A DNA stretch of 64,000 nt, from NCBI GenBank assembly GCA_963969595.1, contig OZ018408.1, positions 7,313,823-7,377,822 of the forward strand, read 5' to 3'. Under the pieces are notes generated by a model. The model was not told the DNA's origin and searched no databases. It saw only the letters and a list, made by a program, of their open reading frames with translations. The stretch is from Neckera pumila. Lineage: Eukaryota > Streptophyta > Bryopsida > Hypnales > Neckeraceae. Shown here in pieces: positions 23,690 to 35,441 of the stretch (the stretch's first letter is position 1; each line of letters starts with the position of its first letter). The position numbers and the translations under genes are program-made.

Positions 23690-24843
23690 CATCTAAAGTT
23701 CCATAACTATGTTCACAATGAAAATGCTCAAATACTGCCATTTTTAGTACTAATATCCAATTTTTGAAAAAAAACTTTTTTTGACACGTAACCGTGGGAT
23801 TTTACAGTATGGTGACTTGAGAATATGTGATAAAAATTTCAGCATTAGAGGAATTTTGGGGGCCTTGGAAGACTGTTTCAGGCTCGTTCCCCAATCTGCC
23901 CAGATTTAAGGAACGAAGGTACGGGCGTGTCAGATTTTTTTTTTCATTCAAAAATGATGTGGCAGTCGCTTGGCCACGTCAGCTTGGCTATTTGGCAGCA
24001 TTCCAGCATTCCTGCAGAGTTCCCACAGTCCGGAAACTCGCAATCTCTTAGGAGGCCCAAAACTCCTCTAATGGAAATTCCACCTTGTGGATTGCAATAT
24101 ATATGCATTTCAAATTCACTAAAACCATTTTTGGGGCCCTGCGAAAAACAAAGCAGTTGCACTTCACAAGCTCACTTTTTGATGAAAAAATGTCCAAAAT
24201 GATGGAGCTTCTTTGGATTTTTTTTCCTAGACAAGTTGGCTACATGTTTGAAAATTTTCACTTCATTTAGAATTGTACAACATATAGGAAAAAAATAGTA
24301 AGTAGATAGTAGTAGAGAATGATTCAAAATACAAAATTGTCAAGAATTTAATAATGGAATTGAAAAATGCTAATCCCAATGGTGGCAATGTTGTAATAAA
24401 TAATCTACATTGTAGGATTTTATTTTTTTCAAAAAATATTGAAAATTGAGTAAGATAAAGGACTTCAAAGTTTATTTTAGAGTAGAGAATCCATAACTGC
24501 CCGCAAACTTAAAATCTTCATAACTATTGAGTCATTGATCAAAATGGGATGATTCAAAGCTTTTCGCGTATATATAACTCTAGGAAACCAATTTCAAATT
24601 TTTGTTTTTGAAAAAAGTGATTTTTTCAGATCTGCCCGGACTACCCAATTACAAAAAAAGTAACTTATTAGGCCATAACTTTTTACTCGTATTTTCAAAT
24701 GTCATGAAATTTGGTGCATATGAAAGATATTCCTTGCCCCCACCTTCTATTAATATTTCAGCCAAAAATATGGAAATCTCTAGTCGTACGTACCTGCCCA
24801 AAAATTCTATACAACCAAAAAATGCATGTTGGTCTATTAGGGG
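23690..24843 (+). mobile_element. TTAA-flanked piggyBac-like MITE, copy 9, with nested MITE
   Basis: The left flank is CTAA (23686-23689) and the right flank is TTAA (24844-24847). It is collinear with the copy at 1482. Removing the nested 231-bp element leaves 923 bp, against 924 bp for that paralogue, which strongly supports both boundaries. Confidence 0.75.
23843..24073 (+). mobile_element. CATTAG...CTAATG MITE, subfamily 2, nested
   Basis: The ends are CATTAGAGGAATTTTGG and CCAAAACTCCTCTAATG. It interrupts the host element between ATTTCAG and GAAATTCCACC, which are adjacent (as CAGAAAATTCC) in the paralogous host copy near 1635. Related copies lie at 36465 and 53436, and share GTGGCAGTCGCT and GGTACGGG blocks with the latter. 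Confidence 0.75.
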
Positions 24844-24847
24844 TTAA

Positions 24848-25210
24848 AAAATTTCTAAGAACAAATCCATGTGTGCATTCACAATTTTGATAAGCCTATT
24901 AGTAATATCATTTTTTCAAACTTTGGTTGGAAGTTTCTACAAGTGTGATTTTTTGTATTTATTTATTTAGAAATATAACCATATATCTTCTATTAGTTGT
25001 GAAATTTTGCATCTTTTTGTAAAAATTTTAAAATTATTATGACATTTTAAATAAAAAATAATACAATTCATATTAAATGCAATTGACACTAAAAATTTTA
25101 AAAATGTTTCCATAGGTTTATAATATAGTGTAAAACATCATGGTGCAAATCTTCTTACTAGTTACCATGTCACTCTAAAATTAAAAAATTAATGCTCCAT
25201 GGTTATAGAC
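24848..25210 (+). repeat. Diverged direct repeat, unit A
   Basis: Shares blocks in the same order with 25780-26070: ACAAGTGTGATTTTTTGTAT, CATATATCT, CAATTCATAT and CCATAGGTTTATA. It is non-coding. The two units are about 870 bp apart. Confidence 0.5.
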
Positions 25211-25779
25211 TGGAAGTTCAAATTGCTATAATATTCCTCCAAAATGTTCCACAAATGATCTTTAAGTTGGAACTAGTTTAGCTATTATGGAGTGACCTTT
25301 GGGATTTTTGTTTAGACATTCAAATATAGGGTCAACTTTGTGACCATGGTATTTGTTTGAAGTCAAAACTAAAAAAACGGTGGCATAATCCCACGACAAA
25401 AATAATGGAATTTTCAAAGTTAAACAACTAAAATTTCTACAAAGAAATCAATGCCTTTTCAATTGAGTGAGTTGAAAAGTTTTTCAAAAGAACTAATGAA
25501 AACCTCTGAGTTTCAATTAATATTAAAAACAAAGTCCATAGGAATTTGGATTTGAAAAAATATGAGAATTGAAGGTTCTACTTTGCAACTGCGGGGGCCA
25601 AAAGAACTCCGGATCTTTGGGGATTTTCTATTGACAAATATAGAATTCAATGCCAGCTATTGGTCAACATACACCTCCAAAGTTCAACACAATGAATTTA
25701 CAGCTCCTAAGACTTCTATGTCAACTAAATCCTAAAGACTTTTAACTGTCAAAGGACAAGCCTATAATTGATTTTTCAA
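25211..25779. other. Spacer between diverged direct repeats
   Basis: AT-rich sequence; no supported gene. Confidence 0.4.
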
Positions 25780-26070
25780 ATTTCATTTTACAAGTACCTA
25801 CAAATGTGATTTTTTATATTTACTTTTGGGAGGTATGACTACATATCTATAGTTGCAAAAACTGTACATTTCAGGAGAAAAAATTTGAAACAAATGTGAA
25901 TTACTAAATAAAAAATGAAACAATTCATATCAAAAGCAACATATGCTTTAAAATATAAAAAACTTCCCATAGGTTTATATCATAGTCTTGAACAGTTTGG
26001 TGTATTTTTTATTGTATGATCAAGTTCTAACATTAAAAAATTTGCACTTCATGGTTACCAATTCATTTTT
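25780..26070 (+). repeat. Diverged direct repeat, unit B
   Basis: Second copy of the region at 24848, with the same order of shared blocks (ACAAATGTGATTTTTTATAT, CATATCTATAG, CAATTCATAT, CCATAGGTTTATA). Confidence 0.5.
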
Positions 26071-28174
26071 TAAAACTGCTAGTTAATATTTCGAAAGAAC
26101 TTAATATTTTAAATAGAATTAAAATTTAATATTCAAAAAATATCAAAAAATATTGGTTACTAATAGAAATCTAATTCTTTTGGGGCTCCAATCCATGTGA
26201 AAATGCCTATTGCAAAGACTTCTTCAACTACCAAACAAAGCCTCAAAAAAACCTTCATTTTAACGTCACTAAGTAGCATGGAGAGCAGTGAAGCCCTGTT
26301 TAAATATAGACAGTTTTAAAAACCAAATTCAAATGCAATGAGGTCAAGACAATATTAAAATAAGACTACTGAAGAAAATCAAAATGATTAAGAATGTTTT
26401 TTAACAAACTAAAATTTAATTCTATAGTTGATGTATTATTCACATTTATTCATCACTCATTTTATTTTTGTTATGTTAATGCTAAATTTATTTTAAAATT
26501 TATCTTAAAATTAGTACTTTTAAAATAAAATAAAAAAATTTCAAAGTCTATTAATCTTTGGAGACTCTTGTTTAAGAGTATTTGGTTCATTGTACCATAA
26601 ATTTGCTCAAATAAACTTTATTTATATGATATTTCAACAAATTTTAGAGGTTTGGATACTAAAAAAAGATATATTAAAATATGGATGTAAAGAGTGCTTA
26701 ATAAGTACTAGTATCTATAGATTTTGAGTTTTTTTTGTCTAAAATTATCTATAAAATGTAAACATTTTTTGCCTAAGGACTCAATATATGTCTATATTAG
26801 AAGGCACATTTGCCTCTTTTATTGTAAATGCACCCACGTCTTTGCCATTAAAAGTAGGTCTTGAATGTTTATACAATCACACGTTAAAGGGAAGCTCCTA
26901 CTGTGGAACCATTGTAAAAGAAAGTACATACTACATACACATACATAATTATTTGTATTAGTGACATGAACATTGAACATTCATAATGAAAGTATTATAA
27001 CCTTTTATGCGTGAATCATGTACATAAATAAATATATCTTGAAGCAATATCAACAACTAAAGGTAATTTAGAATTGTAGTACCAAAGTTGTTGAAAGAAA
27101 CACTTGTCTTTTTTTTGTCCCCTTGGCCTTGGATAAGTGTTTTTTTAATCATAACTTTTGCGTTGTATATTTACTTTCTATAAAATTTGAAATGAAGATA
27201 TATGTGCTAGTTTAAGACACGAGTAATTTTTTTTCAATATTTTAAATTTAATTTATTATTTTAAAACTGCCTCCAAACTTTGGCCATTTAAAAAAGGTTT
27301 AGTATTGTTTCCAATTCAAAAATGTAAATTTGACAGTCAAAACTAGGATACAAGGACTTGTACTAAAGTTACACAAGACTACAAAGAGATTTTCCAAAAA
27401 TAATAAAGTGTCCACATTCCACATGTGCTCAAAGTGCACTACCTTTGCACACGTGCAAAGAACACAATTTTTCCCTCGAAGATGCAAATGATTAAAAAGA
27501 AGTGTCTTCAAATTTAAAAAAATTGGATTCTTTTGTTAATTTTTTTGAACTTTTTTATGATTTTCTAAAAATGAAATTTCAAAATATCTATTTTCTTACA
27601 TTTTTAATCATTCTTTTTTGTACATAACTTTTAGAGCAAAATTTTTTCAAGCCTAAATTTTCTCAAATGTTTTATTTTGAATGCTTTACAATTTATCCAT
27701 ATTTTATTTCATTTAAAAAGAAATTATTCCCAAAGTCACAAAATTCCAATGCTCATGCCATTTTGAGCCAAAACAGCAAATGTTTTGTGCAATTATCCAT
27801 CGTTATAGACAATAGTGTGTATTTGATCAAATTATACATACAAATATTGAAAGATGTATATTCTTTGCAAAAAATATATAAATTTGATTTTGTTCTTATA
27901 ATCTCAAATGTAATAATATGAACATGGTAAAAAAACATATGCCTTAAAAGGATACTAGGGCTAACAAAAAAATCAACAAATAGGTTCCAAAATTGTAAAG
28001 AATCTTTGATTCATATTTTTTTCTTTTATATAGAGGAAATAATTATTTTGAAATTTTTTCATCTTTATCATTTGCTAAACTTCCTTCTTCAAAAAACAAA
28101 ATAATCAAAAGGGATGTTCATATTCCTATCTTCTTTCTACGCTGTTGAAAATACGAGTGAAAATAAAAGTTTTA
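26071..28174. other. Intergenic, no supported gene
   Basis: Extremely AT-rich. ORFs of 60-84 codons on both strands overlap each other and have no recognisable domain. Confidence 0.45.
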
Positions 28175-28255
28175 CTACCTCTATTTTTGAAAAAGACCCA
28201 TGTTTCCTTTGCAAAACACAAAGAAAACACAGGTCTTTCTTAGAAACAGAGGGAG
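28175..28255. mobile_element. Stowaway-like MITE, 81 bp
   Basis: Inverted arms CTACCTCTATTTTTGAAAAA and its inverse ending CAGAGGGAG surround a short loop, flanked by TA on both sides (28173-28174 and 28256-28257). CTCCCTC-type ends with a TA duplication are typical of Stowaway (Tc1/mariner) MITEs. Confidence 0.75.
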
Positions 28256-28985
28256 TATAATAAGAGAAATTAGTTTGGCTTGTAGATCAAATAATTCTTT
28301 TTCTCTCTCAAATGCTTGTTTGCCATTTGTAGTCTATTACGCCACATTAAGATAATTATGAAATCAATCTTCTATATTTTCTATAATAGTGTCTATTGTA
28401 CCCATGTTTGCATTTCAAACTTAGACATGTAAACTCAAATATACAATACACAAGTTTTGCAAGGAAAAAGAGCTTATCAATCATTTCCATTGTCATCATT
28501 GAGCATTCATTACAAATTTTTGCTCCCAAGCTTTATTCTTGCATAAGACTGCAAATACTAAATATGTTCTACTGCCAAGCTTAAATATGACTTAAATACA
28601 AGTCATATAGAGGAACCCTAAGGGCTTGCAAAGGTTAACTGGCTATGATGGGCTCCCAAACAATAGCACATCCTAAGTCCTAGAGCATAGCTCTTGTACT
28701 AGTGCATTGACTTTCATCTAAGCTCTTCAAATCCCAACCAATATGCACTATATATAGGTATTGAATAAGAAATATTAATTATTGGTACTCAAATTTGTCT
28801 TCAAAATTTCCAATTATTGATATCATTCAAGTACTAATATATGAAAATTAAAAAGTTCTAACCTAACTAGTACTTACCTTAGAGATATTTGCAATACATG
28901 ACTTCTTATACAAGCATCTTTGTGGTTAAAACCAGATTAACTTAGAAGAAACCTTCCTATCACCATAACATTCCTTAATAAGAAC
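28256..28985. other. Intergenic, no supported gene
   Basis: AT-rich sequence; nothing recognised. Confidence 0.4.
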
Positions 28986-29650
28986 CATCAAACTCTTCAT
29001 GGATTTTGTGCCAAACTTCCTTCCAATCAATCAGGTGAAAAAGAAGGGGGAAATGTACTTATCCATTATGAGGAAAAAGTGTGCTTTTGTGTGGCAAGCT
29101 CGCATCAACCCAGGTATTGACATTAGTTGCAATTGCTGCTCGACAAATATGGATGAAGAGCCATATATACATTCTATGAGTATTCAAGAGCCCAAATAAT
29201 ATGGAAATATGCACATTCTATCATTTACCACATCTGTGAAGTCCAACCAGTGATGAGACCACATTCTCATTTTAGCCCAACGCAATGCATCTTTGGATGA
29301 CGTTCCTTTGAAGGTTTCACAATATCAAGATCATTTGGTCCCTTCTTTGAGGTTCCTCCCTGTGGTTGATATGGATTGCTCAAAAGAACAAGGTGTTTCT
29401 AAAATCCCGGTGGGACCCCAGATTTCATTCAACAAGCACTTTGGAATGAGTTATTAGATTCAGATTGAGCAGTGTATCTAAAAGCTTGCAGTGCTACTAG
29501 AATTCGTCCCCATCAATCTAGTACCAATTCTTGCCTCAAATTGGCTCAAATTTGATCAAGTATGGACTTAGTCACCAATTCTTGCCACTTGCACTGGCAA
29601 CCAGATTAGTTGGAACAGGAATGAACCCCTTTTCTACTTATTTGTTTAGC
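28986..29650 (+). pseudogene. Broken zf-RVT / non-LTR retroelement fragment
   Basis: The forward strand shows, across several frames and stops, the typical order of the zinc-binding domain that follows plant non-LTR reverse transcriptases. First comes a Cys-x-Cys-Cys stretch with a nearby His, then IIWKYAHSIIYHI, then a FSPTQCIFG-type segment, then IIWSLL.GSSLWLIWIAQKN around 29320-29400. Stops and at least two frame changes show it is dead. No upstream reverse transcriptase or endonuclease is visible. The identification is by motif pattern, not alignment. Confidence 0.62.
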
Positions 29651-30235
29651 CTTTTTTGACACTTTCTTTCCTTTTTCTTCTCATTATCACCTCATTGTCC
29701 AGCCTCTTGGCTTGGCCACCTTGTACTTGATTGTCTTTTTAATGCAATGGGTTTTCTATTTGTTACAAAAAACACTCTTCATGGGAACCTGTATTTTTCT
29801 TTTCTTTTAATTTATTGTTTAAAAACAAAAGGCAGTCCAATTAGACTTTATTCCCCCCTCCTCCCCCTACGTTTTATTTTTTCTTAGAAATCAACGGCAA
29901 AACAAAATAGATACTTTTGTAGGTGATACTATTGCAAAAAGAGACTGTTGGAGAAAATCAAATAGGACGCCAATATTGGTCCAACTTTCAGGCCTTTTAG
30001 CGTCCTGTAGTCCCCTCGCCAGAATCTTCTTATGTGGTGGATTTCAGTTTTCTATGCGTAACATCAGCAGCAGTTCACACTGTCCGCCGAGTTCATCCCC
30101 GAGTCTGTAAACTGGTGGATTTCACGTCCTCGGAACGAAAATGTACGAATGCAGTAGACATAGCAAACCGTCAACATAGAGGGGGAATGGGACCTTGGCG
30201 CGAAAGAGCTCTGTCGCAGTATTGCACAGGCAGCT
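29651..30235. other. Upstream region of the five-exon gene
   Basis: From about 29880 the composition becomes more balanced. It probably contains the promoter and leader of the gene starting at 30236. In the frame used, a stop at 30161 precedes the start and no earlier ATG lies between. A longer open frame from 30034 in another phase does not splice into the downstream exon. Confidence 0.4.
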
Positions 30236-33200
30236 ATGGCGGAGATGGAAGAAGGCGCACCACTTCCAGGCGCTACTTTTCCCGTAAGTGAATACCTCTT
30301 TCAATTCCATTGTGTTTTTGTTTTCCAGGGAGTGACCCCTGCTTCGATCGCCGTCTTTCGCAATGCTTGCGGTAAATGTTTGATAATTTTTCTCTCCTCA
30401 TGTTGTTGCCGCGAACTGGACTGAAAAATCTTAACAATCCTTTCACCTGTGGTCTATATATCTGAATGAAACTCCTCTCCTTGTTGCATGGATTGATGTC
30501 TTGTAGGTGGTCCGAGTTTTGAGTCGAATCTTCTTTCTTTCACGTTGATTTGTTCCTCGTTAGTGTTAGAGAGTTTCTTAAGTCGTGGATTTAGTGTTTA
30601 GTCATTTCTTAATCCAAAATAATTTACGCGATCTTCCTGTCGGAGTACATCCATTTATGCTTGGGGAATTTACTCTGCATTTTCGAGGTTTGAAGAATCC
30701 TATGCTCTAAATTTTCCGAGTTAGGGTTAGTGAAGGACGAATCAGTTCCTGATAACAATTTAGAGCTAGCTGAATATCACGACGTTCATAGTTCTCTGTT
30801 TTGATATTATCGAACTGCCATTGCCGGTAGGCACATTTCGCATTCCTTCGTTGTAGAATTAATAGGCTTTCCAGAGTGATAGTTTCTTGATGACGTGGTG
30901 ATTTTTCATGCCCTGTCTTTGTAGCCTCTCATTGGTAAACATGCCGACAGATTTACGTCAAGTGCACATTTAGTGGCATAGTCCAGATTGTAGTCTTACG
31001 GAGATAGATGTCTTACTAGAATGCGAAAGTTATAATGTATAAACTATTTCGGTGCAGGTGTAAATTTCCAGTTTCCACAGCTTGAATGTTTCTGCTAGTA
31101 GTTCAGCATGTGTACTCCCGAGGATTTGATGAAGTTTGATGTAAGAATGTTGCTCAAAATTTACGTGTTTACGCAGGCAACTGTGGTTATGATTGTTTAT
31201 AGTTGATTTTGGAAATAGGCTAGATGACTAGTACTAGGACATATTAAGTTGAATAGTTTTCTGTCAAAATGCACTGTCGTTTGCAGCAACTTATTTGCCA
31301 ACTATGTATGGCAATCCACGTTGCAAAACATAATTTTGATGTGTGTTCATGTTCTTAAAGTATTGACCCTTGTTTTAGCTGTATTTTGCATACGTAGAGG
31401 ACTTACATGAACATTTCATTATTAGTAAATGTTTCAATGCAAATTCTTGATGATATCATCTAGTAGCGTGGCGGTACCGATCCTAGACTTCTTGTCGATT
31501 ACCGGAATGTTCAGTTTGTGTGTGAACCTTTAGCTAGCGCACGATGCTCTAACTTCTTGTGATTATTGCAGTTTGTAGAGGTAATAGGTCCCGATGGGAA
31601 GAACAAGAGATTTGCAAGAGGAACCCGAGCAGGCTTCGCTGTGGAGAGGTTCAATAAGCTGATTCCCAATGACTCCAAGCCTGTCGTATGCATTCAGGCT
31701 TACAAGGACGGAGAGGAACCCATCGAGTATGGGCCTGACGTGGAGCTTATTTTATATGATGAGGCTTGGACTTTGCAATCTGTCTCGGAATGTAAGTTTT
31801 AATTTCATGCATGTGTTCATTTTTCGTAGAATCATTTGTTAAGTATATACAATGACCATGGTATGAGTGCAGTTCATATAATCTTGGACTTTACTTGACA
31901 GTTCTGGATGTGTGGCTTAAATGTAATCGTAACATTCTTTAGTCGAAAATGTCATGTGCGAGTGAAAATGTTTAAAACTCTCGCATTGAACATCTTTTCA
32001 AGTAGTCAGAAGTCTATGTTCGCAAAATGTTTTTTTTTTCGCACAAACAATTTGTAGCAATTTGTGTAACAGGCAAACCTCGTCGAAAAAGCAAGGCTGG
32101 TGAACAAAGTGTTAAGAAATGACCGTTATATTTTCCTGTGTGCCTGTGCAAGAGGTGTGCTGTGTTTTTTATATAAAGCACTTCAAATAGCTTATTTGAT
32201 GCCTTGTAGTTTGCTGTTATTTCCAAACTTAATTCTTTTGCAATGATAGCAATGCCCAAAGATGTGAAGCCAAGATACACATGAAAGAAATCTGGGCAAA
32301 GGATTATTATTTGTTTCATAATTCCCATTGCATTGAACAGATTTGATGTGGGATGTGGTTTTGTAGATGTTTTTCCAATTCCTGATATCAATGAGGAGGG
32401 AGGGACAAAAACCATAGAGACTCAAACTATTGAGAAGGAGCTCTACAAGTGGAGCTCTTCTAGTCAGGCCCCTTGGGAGATCAATGAAGGCAAGCCGCAC
32501 GTTGCATTTACTTTAATTGTGCTTGTCAGTTTGTACTCTTATGCATTCTAGTTTGAATCCTAACCGCTGTTCACTTATGTTGTTCATGCTGTGAATTTTT
32601 TATGATGGTCCAAGAATTAGACATTTTTGCAGAAGTCAACTTCCGTGAATCGTTCTAATGCATTCAGACCCACAGATGTTGCCAAGACTCTATTGGACAA
32701 GAGGACTCCAGCAGATGGTGGTGTGCTATCTGGGACAGCAGTAAGTAAACCGTGCGACTCGAAGTCCTTCAAAGACTCAGTATTCATATGAGTGTATTAT
32801 CCAGCTCTTTTGGAGTGTGTATTCTATGTTCAAACACGTTTTAGCGTTCTGTGGCAGTGCATGCTTTTGACCGTCTTTCCATTTATATTGTTAACCTAGT
32901 ACCTTTGTATGCAGGATTATAATTAGCTGTCTTTGTAATCGTTTCTTGCTGAGCACGGAAATGTGCATCCTGAATTACCTTTAGAGCTTGTAATTATCTA
33001 AGCGAGTAGTGTAGATTTACTCGACGTTTTCAAGTCCGGTTGTTCCAGTGGCTCACGTATGCTCTGGTTTTGTTCAGGGGTGGGAGGACTATTACCCTGG
33101 AGGAGTGCTGCCTGAAGGTGGTAAACAAGAATGTACTCCTGAATACATTAGTAAGGTGCTTTTGTTGTTTGTCTGCATTTTTGCCTTTGCTGGCGCTCTT

Positions 33201-33263
33201 GGGTATTTCCTAGAAAGAATGCCAGAAATGATACCCAATTACAATACTATTGAGCCATCGTAG
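30236..33263 (+). CDS. Unrecognised protein with one C-terminal membrane segment
   Basis: I do not recognise this protein. The model has five exons: 30236-30283, 31572-31791, 32367-32500, 32633-32740 and 33078-33263. All junctions are in phase and give 231 residues. The donor at 32500 (CAC|GTTGCA) is weak and could lie slightly downstream, while the other three donors are strong GTAAGT sites. The first exon encodes only 16 residues, with no obvious organelle-targeting peptide. The middle part is a soluble acidic domain (VIGPDGKNKRFARGTRAGFA near its start, then YGPDVELILYDEAW). The end has a GWEDYYPGG motif and a hydrophobic segment, about residues 185-206, followed by a short tail. The layout suggests a C-terminally anchored membrane protein, with the side and membrane unknown. 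Conservation of splice phase and sense across exons makes a real gene likely. Confidence 0.72.
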
Positions 33264-33757
33264 ATGCCAATATCCTTTTAACTCTTAAATGCAAAATATC
33301 AATTTGCTAATTTCCCTGTATGTCATTCATAGGCATACAACTTCAGATTTCAGTTTACAATCACAATGTTGAAAATCTTTCCGATTACGAATTTGTTCTC
33401 TCTCAACAGGTTTTCTCGAGTTACTGAGATGCTTTCAAAGATATTTTCCTACAATGATATAGGCTCGATCTTTTATGCTTGGAAATCCAGTACTTATAGA
33501 TAATTCAGAATGGCTCCCGAAATTAACATCCAAGGCGGCTTGGATTCAGATTTCAATTCCTAAAAATCATCAAATTACCCATAAGTTATGTAAGCAGGTG
33601 TAGTTTTCAAATTGATGGAAGTTTGTGCCTTGTTTATATTTTATTTTCTTAAGCGATTATGAGGAAAAAAATTTCCAGGCATTGTTAATTACTTTTTGTT
33701 TAGTAATCGCTTTACATGTCACAAAAAAATTATCTCCTTCAGACAGCGCTTGATGCA
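33264..33757. other. 3' flank of the five-exon gene
   Basis: Non-repetitive sequence presumably including the 3' UTR; no other gene seen. Confidence 0.4.
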
Positions 33758-33761
33758 TTAA

Positions 33762-34640
33762 CCCTGAAGGACCTTAGGGTAGTTGAAATTTGTAAATGTG
33801 AAGGTGACGTATAGAACGCAACTTAGAATAGGTGACGTATAGAACGCAACTTAGAATAGGTGACGATGACATTCAAACAAAAGGTATGATGCATAAGTTA
33901 GATTAGATCATTTCTGCGAGAGAGAAAATGTTCCAGACTGATGCCCCAAACTCTCTAAGGTAGAAGCACCAATAGTTGATCATTTAAGCAATTTTGGAGC
34001 AGATTCTGCGCAGGATGAGGTGGTGGAAATTTTTACCATGTAGGAAGATAAGAAATATGGGGATTGTAAAATTTTCAGAATTTTATTCCCGAAATTGACA
34101 TTATTGTGATTTTGGGAGCCTAAAAGTGCATTTCACCAATAGCCAATGTCTAAGGTAGAAACACCCATTTCCGTCCCTCCCCCCATTCTTGAACCCTAGA
34201 TTGTCACCAAATCTATCCATAAGCATTCATGAAAGTGTCCTACAAATGTTCAATTCTAATTCGTTGATGCATTTGAAAGACACATATTTACTTCTCATTC
34301 GTTGACAATTGGTTTTTGAAGATTTCAATTTAGAGAACACCTATGGGATAGTTTCAATGGTCTACAGAGCCAATACTTTCAAAAGATTTAGAAATTACAT
34401 ACTACAATTGAAAAATCTATTTCTTTTTTTAATATTGATGACTTTCACTTGCCAATACTACAAAAATATTATTTTAAAGAAAAGATGCCTCCAACTATGT
34501 TGAATTCTTTATTTTGACGGTTTTGGGTGCCTCCATCATAGAATCTTCCAATTTTGATCGTTCAAGAATGCTCACTACTTTGGTACATATGTCATACCCT
34601 TATTAGTTCCAACAATGACCCTACAGGTTGGGTACTGGGC
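33762..34640. mobile_element. Probable decayed TTAA element, copy 10
   Basis: TTAA at 33758-33761 is followed by CCCTGAAGGACC, the family left end. The interior up to about 34620 resembles that of the copy at 20577 (ATTAGTTCCAAC and CAATTTTGATCGTTCAA-type blocks). I could not find the right end, so the end given is approximate. Confidence 0.42.
33802..33866 (+). repeat. 28-bp tandem duplication
   Basis: AGGTGACGTATAGAACGCAA plus eight more bases occurs twice in exact tandem, followed by a partial third unit (AGGTGACG). Confidence 0.85.
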
Positions 34641-35153
34641 ATGGTTGACAACTGGTGCTTTGACCTTATGGATAATTGAGAATAGAATGGTTGCAAGGTG
34701 TCAAGACTAGATGGCATGCCCAATTGGTCTCCCGCAAGTAAATTAATACAAGCAATATTAATTAATGCCTAAAACTTTTTGTAACATAAGAGGCGTTCTG
34801 TGACGAAGCACCAAAAATGTTCTTTACATTCCTTGCACAACGACGTTTCTTCTTCGAAAAGCGAGTTCACTCTATAAAAAGCATCTTATTTGTAATATTA
34901 GTACCGAGAACGTTGCCAGAGACTTATAGAATTTTAGATCTCAGCGTATCAAACAAACAAAACAAACAACCTAATTAAGGGTATAGACTCACGTCCAAGA
35001 AGAAAAATAGACTTGCATTGAACAAGATGTAAAAATTTTAATTTTAATTTAACCAAGTAAGAACACCAAGGACCAAAAATGTCCAATGAATGACTTTCTA
35101 AATATTCTAAAATGAAGAATGTCTATTGATTAACTAACCTTAGAAGGACCTAT
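34641..35153. other. Intergenic, no supported gene
   Basis: Nothing recognised. Near 35132 a TTAA followed by CTAACCTTAGAAGGACC may be another decayed element end. Confidence 0.35.
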
Positions 35154-35291
35154 CACTAGTAAAAAATTCAATTTTTTGGTTGATCTGGGTCACTTTTCTA
35201 TTGATTTCAACAGATTATTGTTCAAATCAACCAAAAAGTGACCTAGATCAATGCGACCAAATCAACAAAAAAACTAAATTTTCTACTAGTG
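35154..35291. mobile_element. CACTAGT...ACTAGTG foldback MITE, copy a
   Basis: A 138-bp near-palindrome with ends CACTAGTAAAAAATTCA and TTTTCTACTAGTG. CACTAGTAGAAAA-like ends are seen in CACTA-type elements, but no clear 3-bp duplication is present, so the superfamily is inferred. A diverged sister lies at 35442. Confidence 0.65.
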
Positions 35292-35441
35292 ATCAAGGTA
35301 GTATGCAAAAATGATTTGATTTTTGGACCAATTGGTGTATTCTTCATTCCTACAATGATTTGGAATGTCATCTATCAAACACTTTTAAGCTGTTCTTGTT
35401 ACCTCGGTTGTAGAGTCCATTCCATTTTAGGATTAATTCTA

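Noticed and set aside
30034..30291. Longer N-terminal frame that resembles a targeting peptide
   Set aside because: It uses a non-ATG start and ends in the wrong phase for the exon at 31572. The frame starting at 30236 joins correctly.
32014..32415. 133-codon minus-strand ORF
   Set aside because: It overlaps the third exon of the plus-strand gene on the opposite strand and has no recognisable domain.
32486..32495. GC-AG intron donor (GAAG|GCAAGC) for exon 3 of the five-exon gene
   Set aside because: It would leave phase 1 and run into a stop in the next exon. The GT at 32501 keeps the frame.
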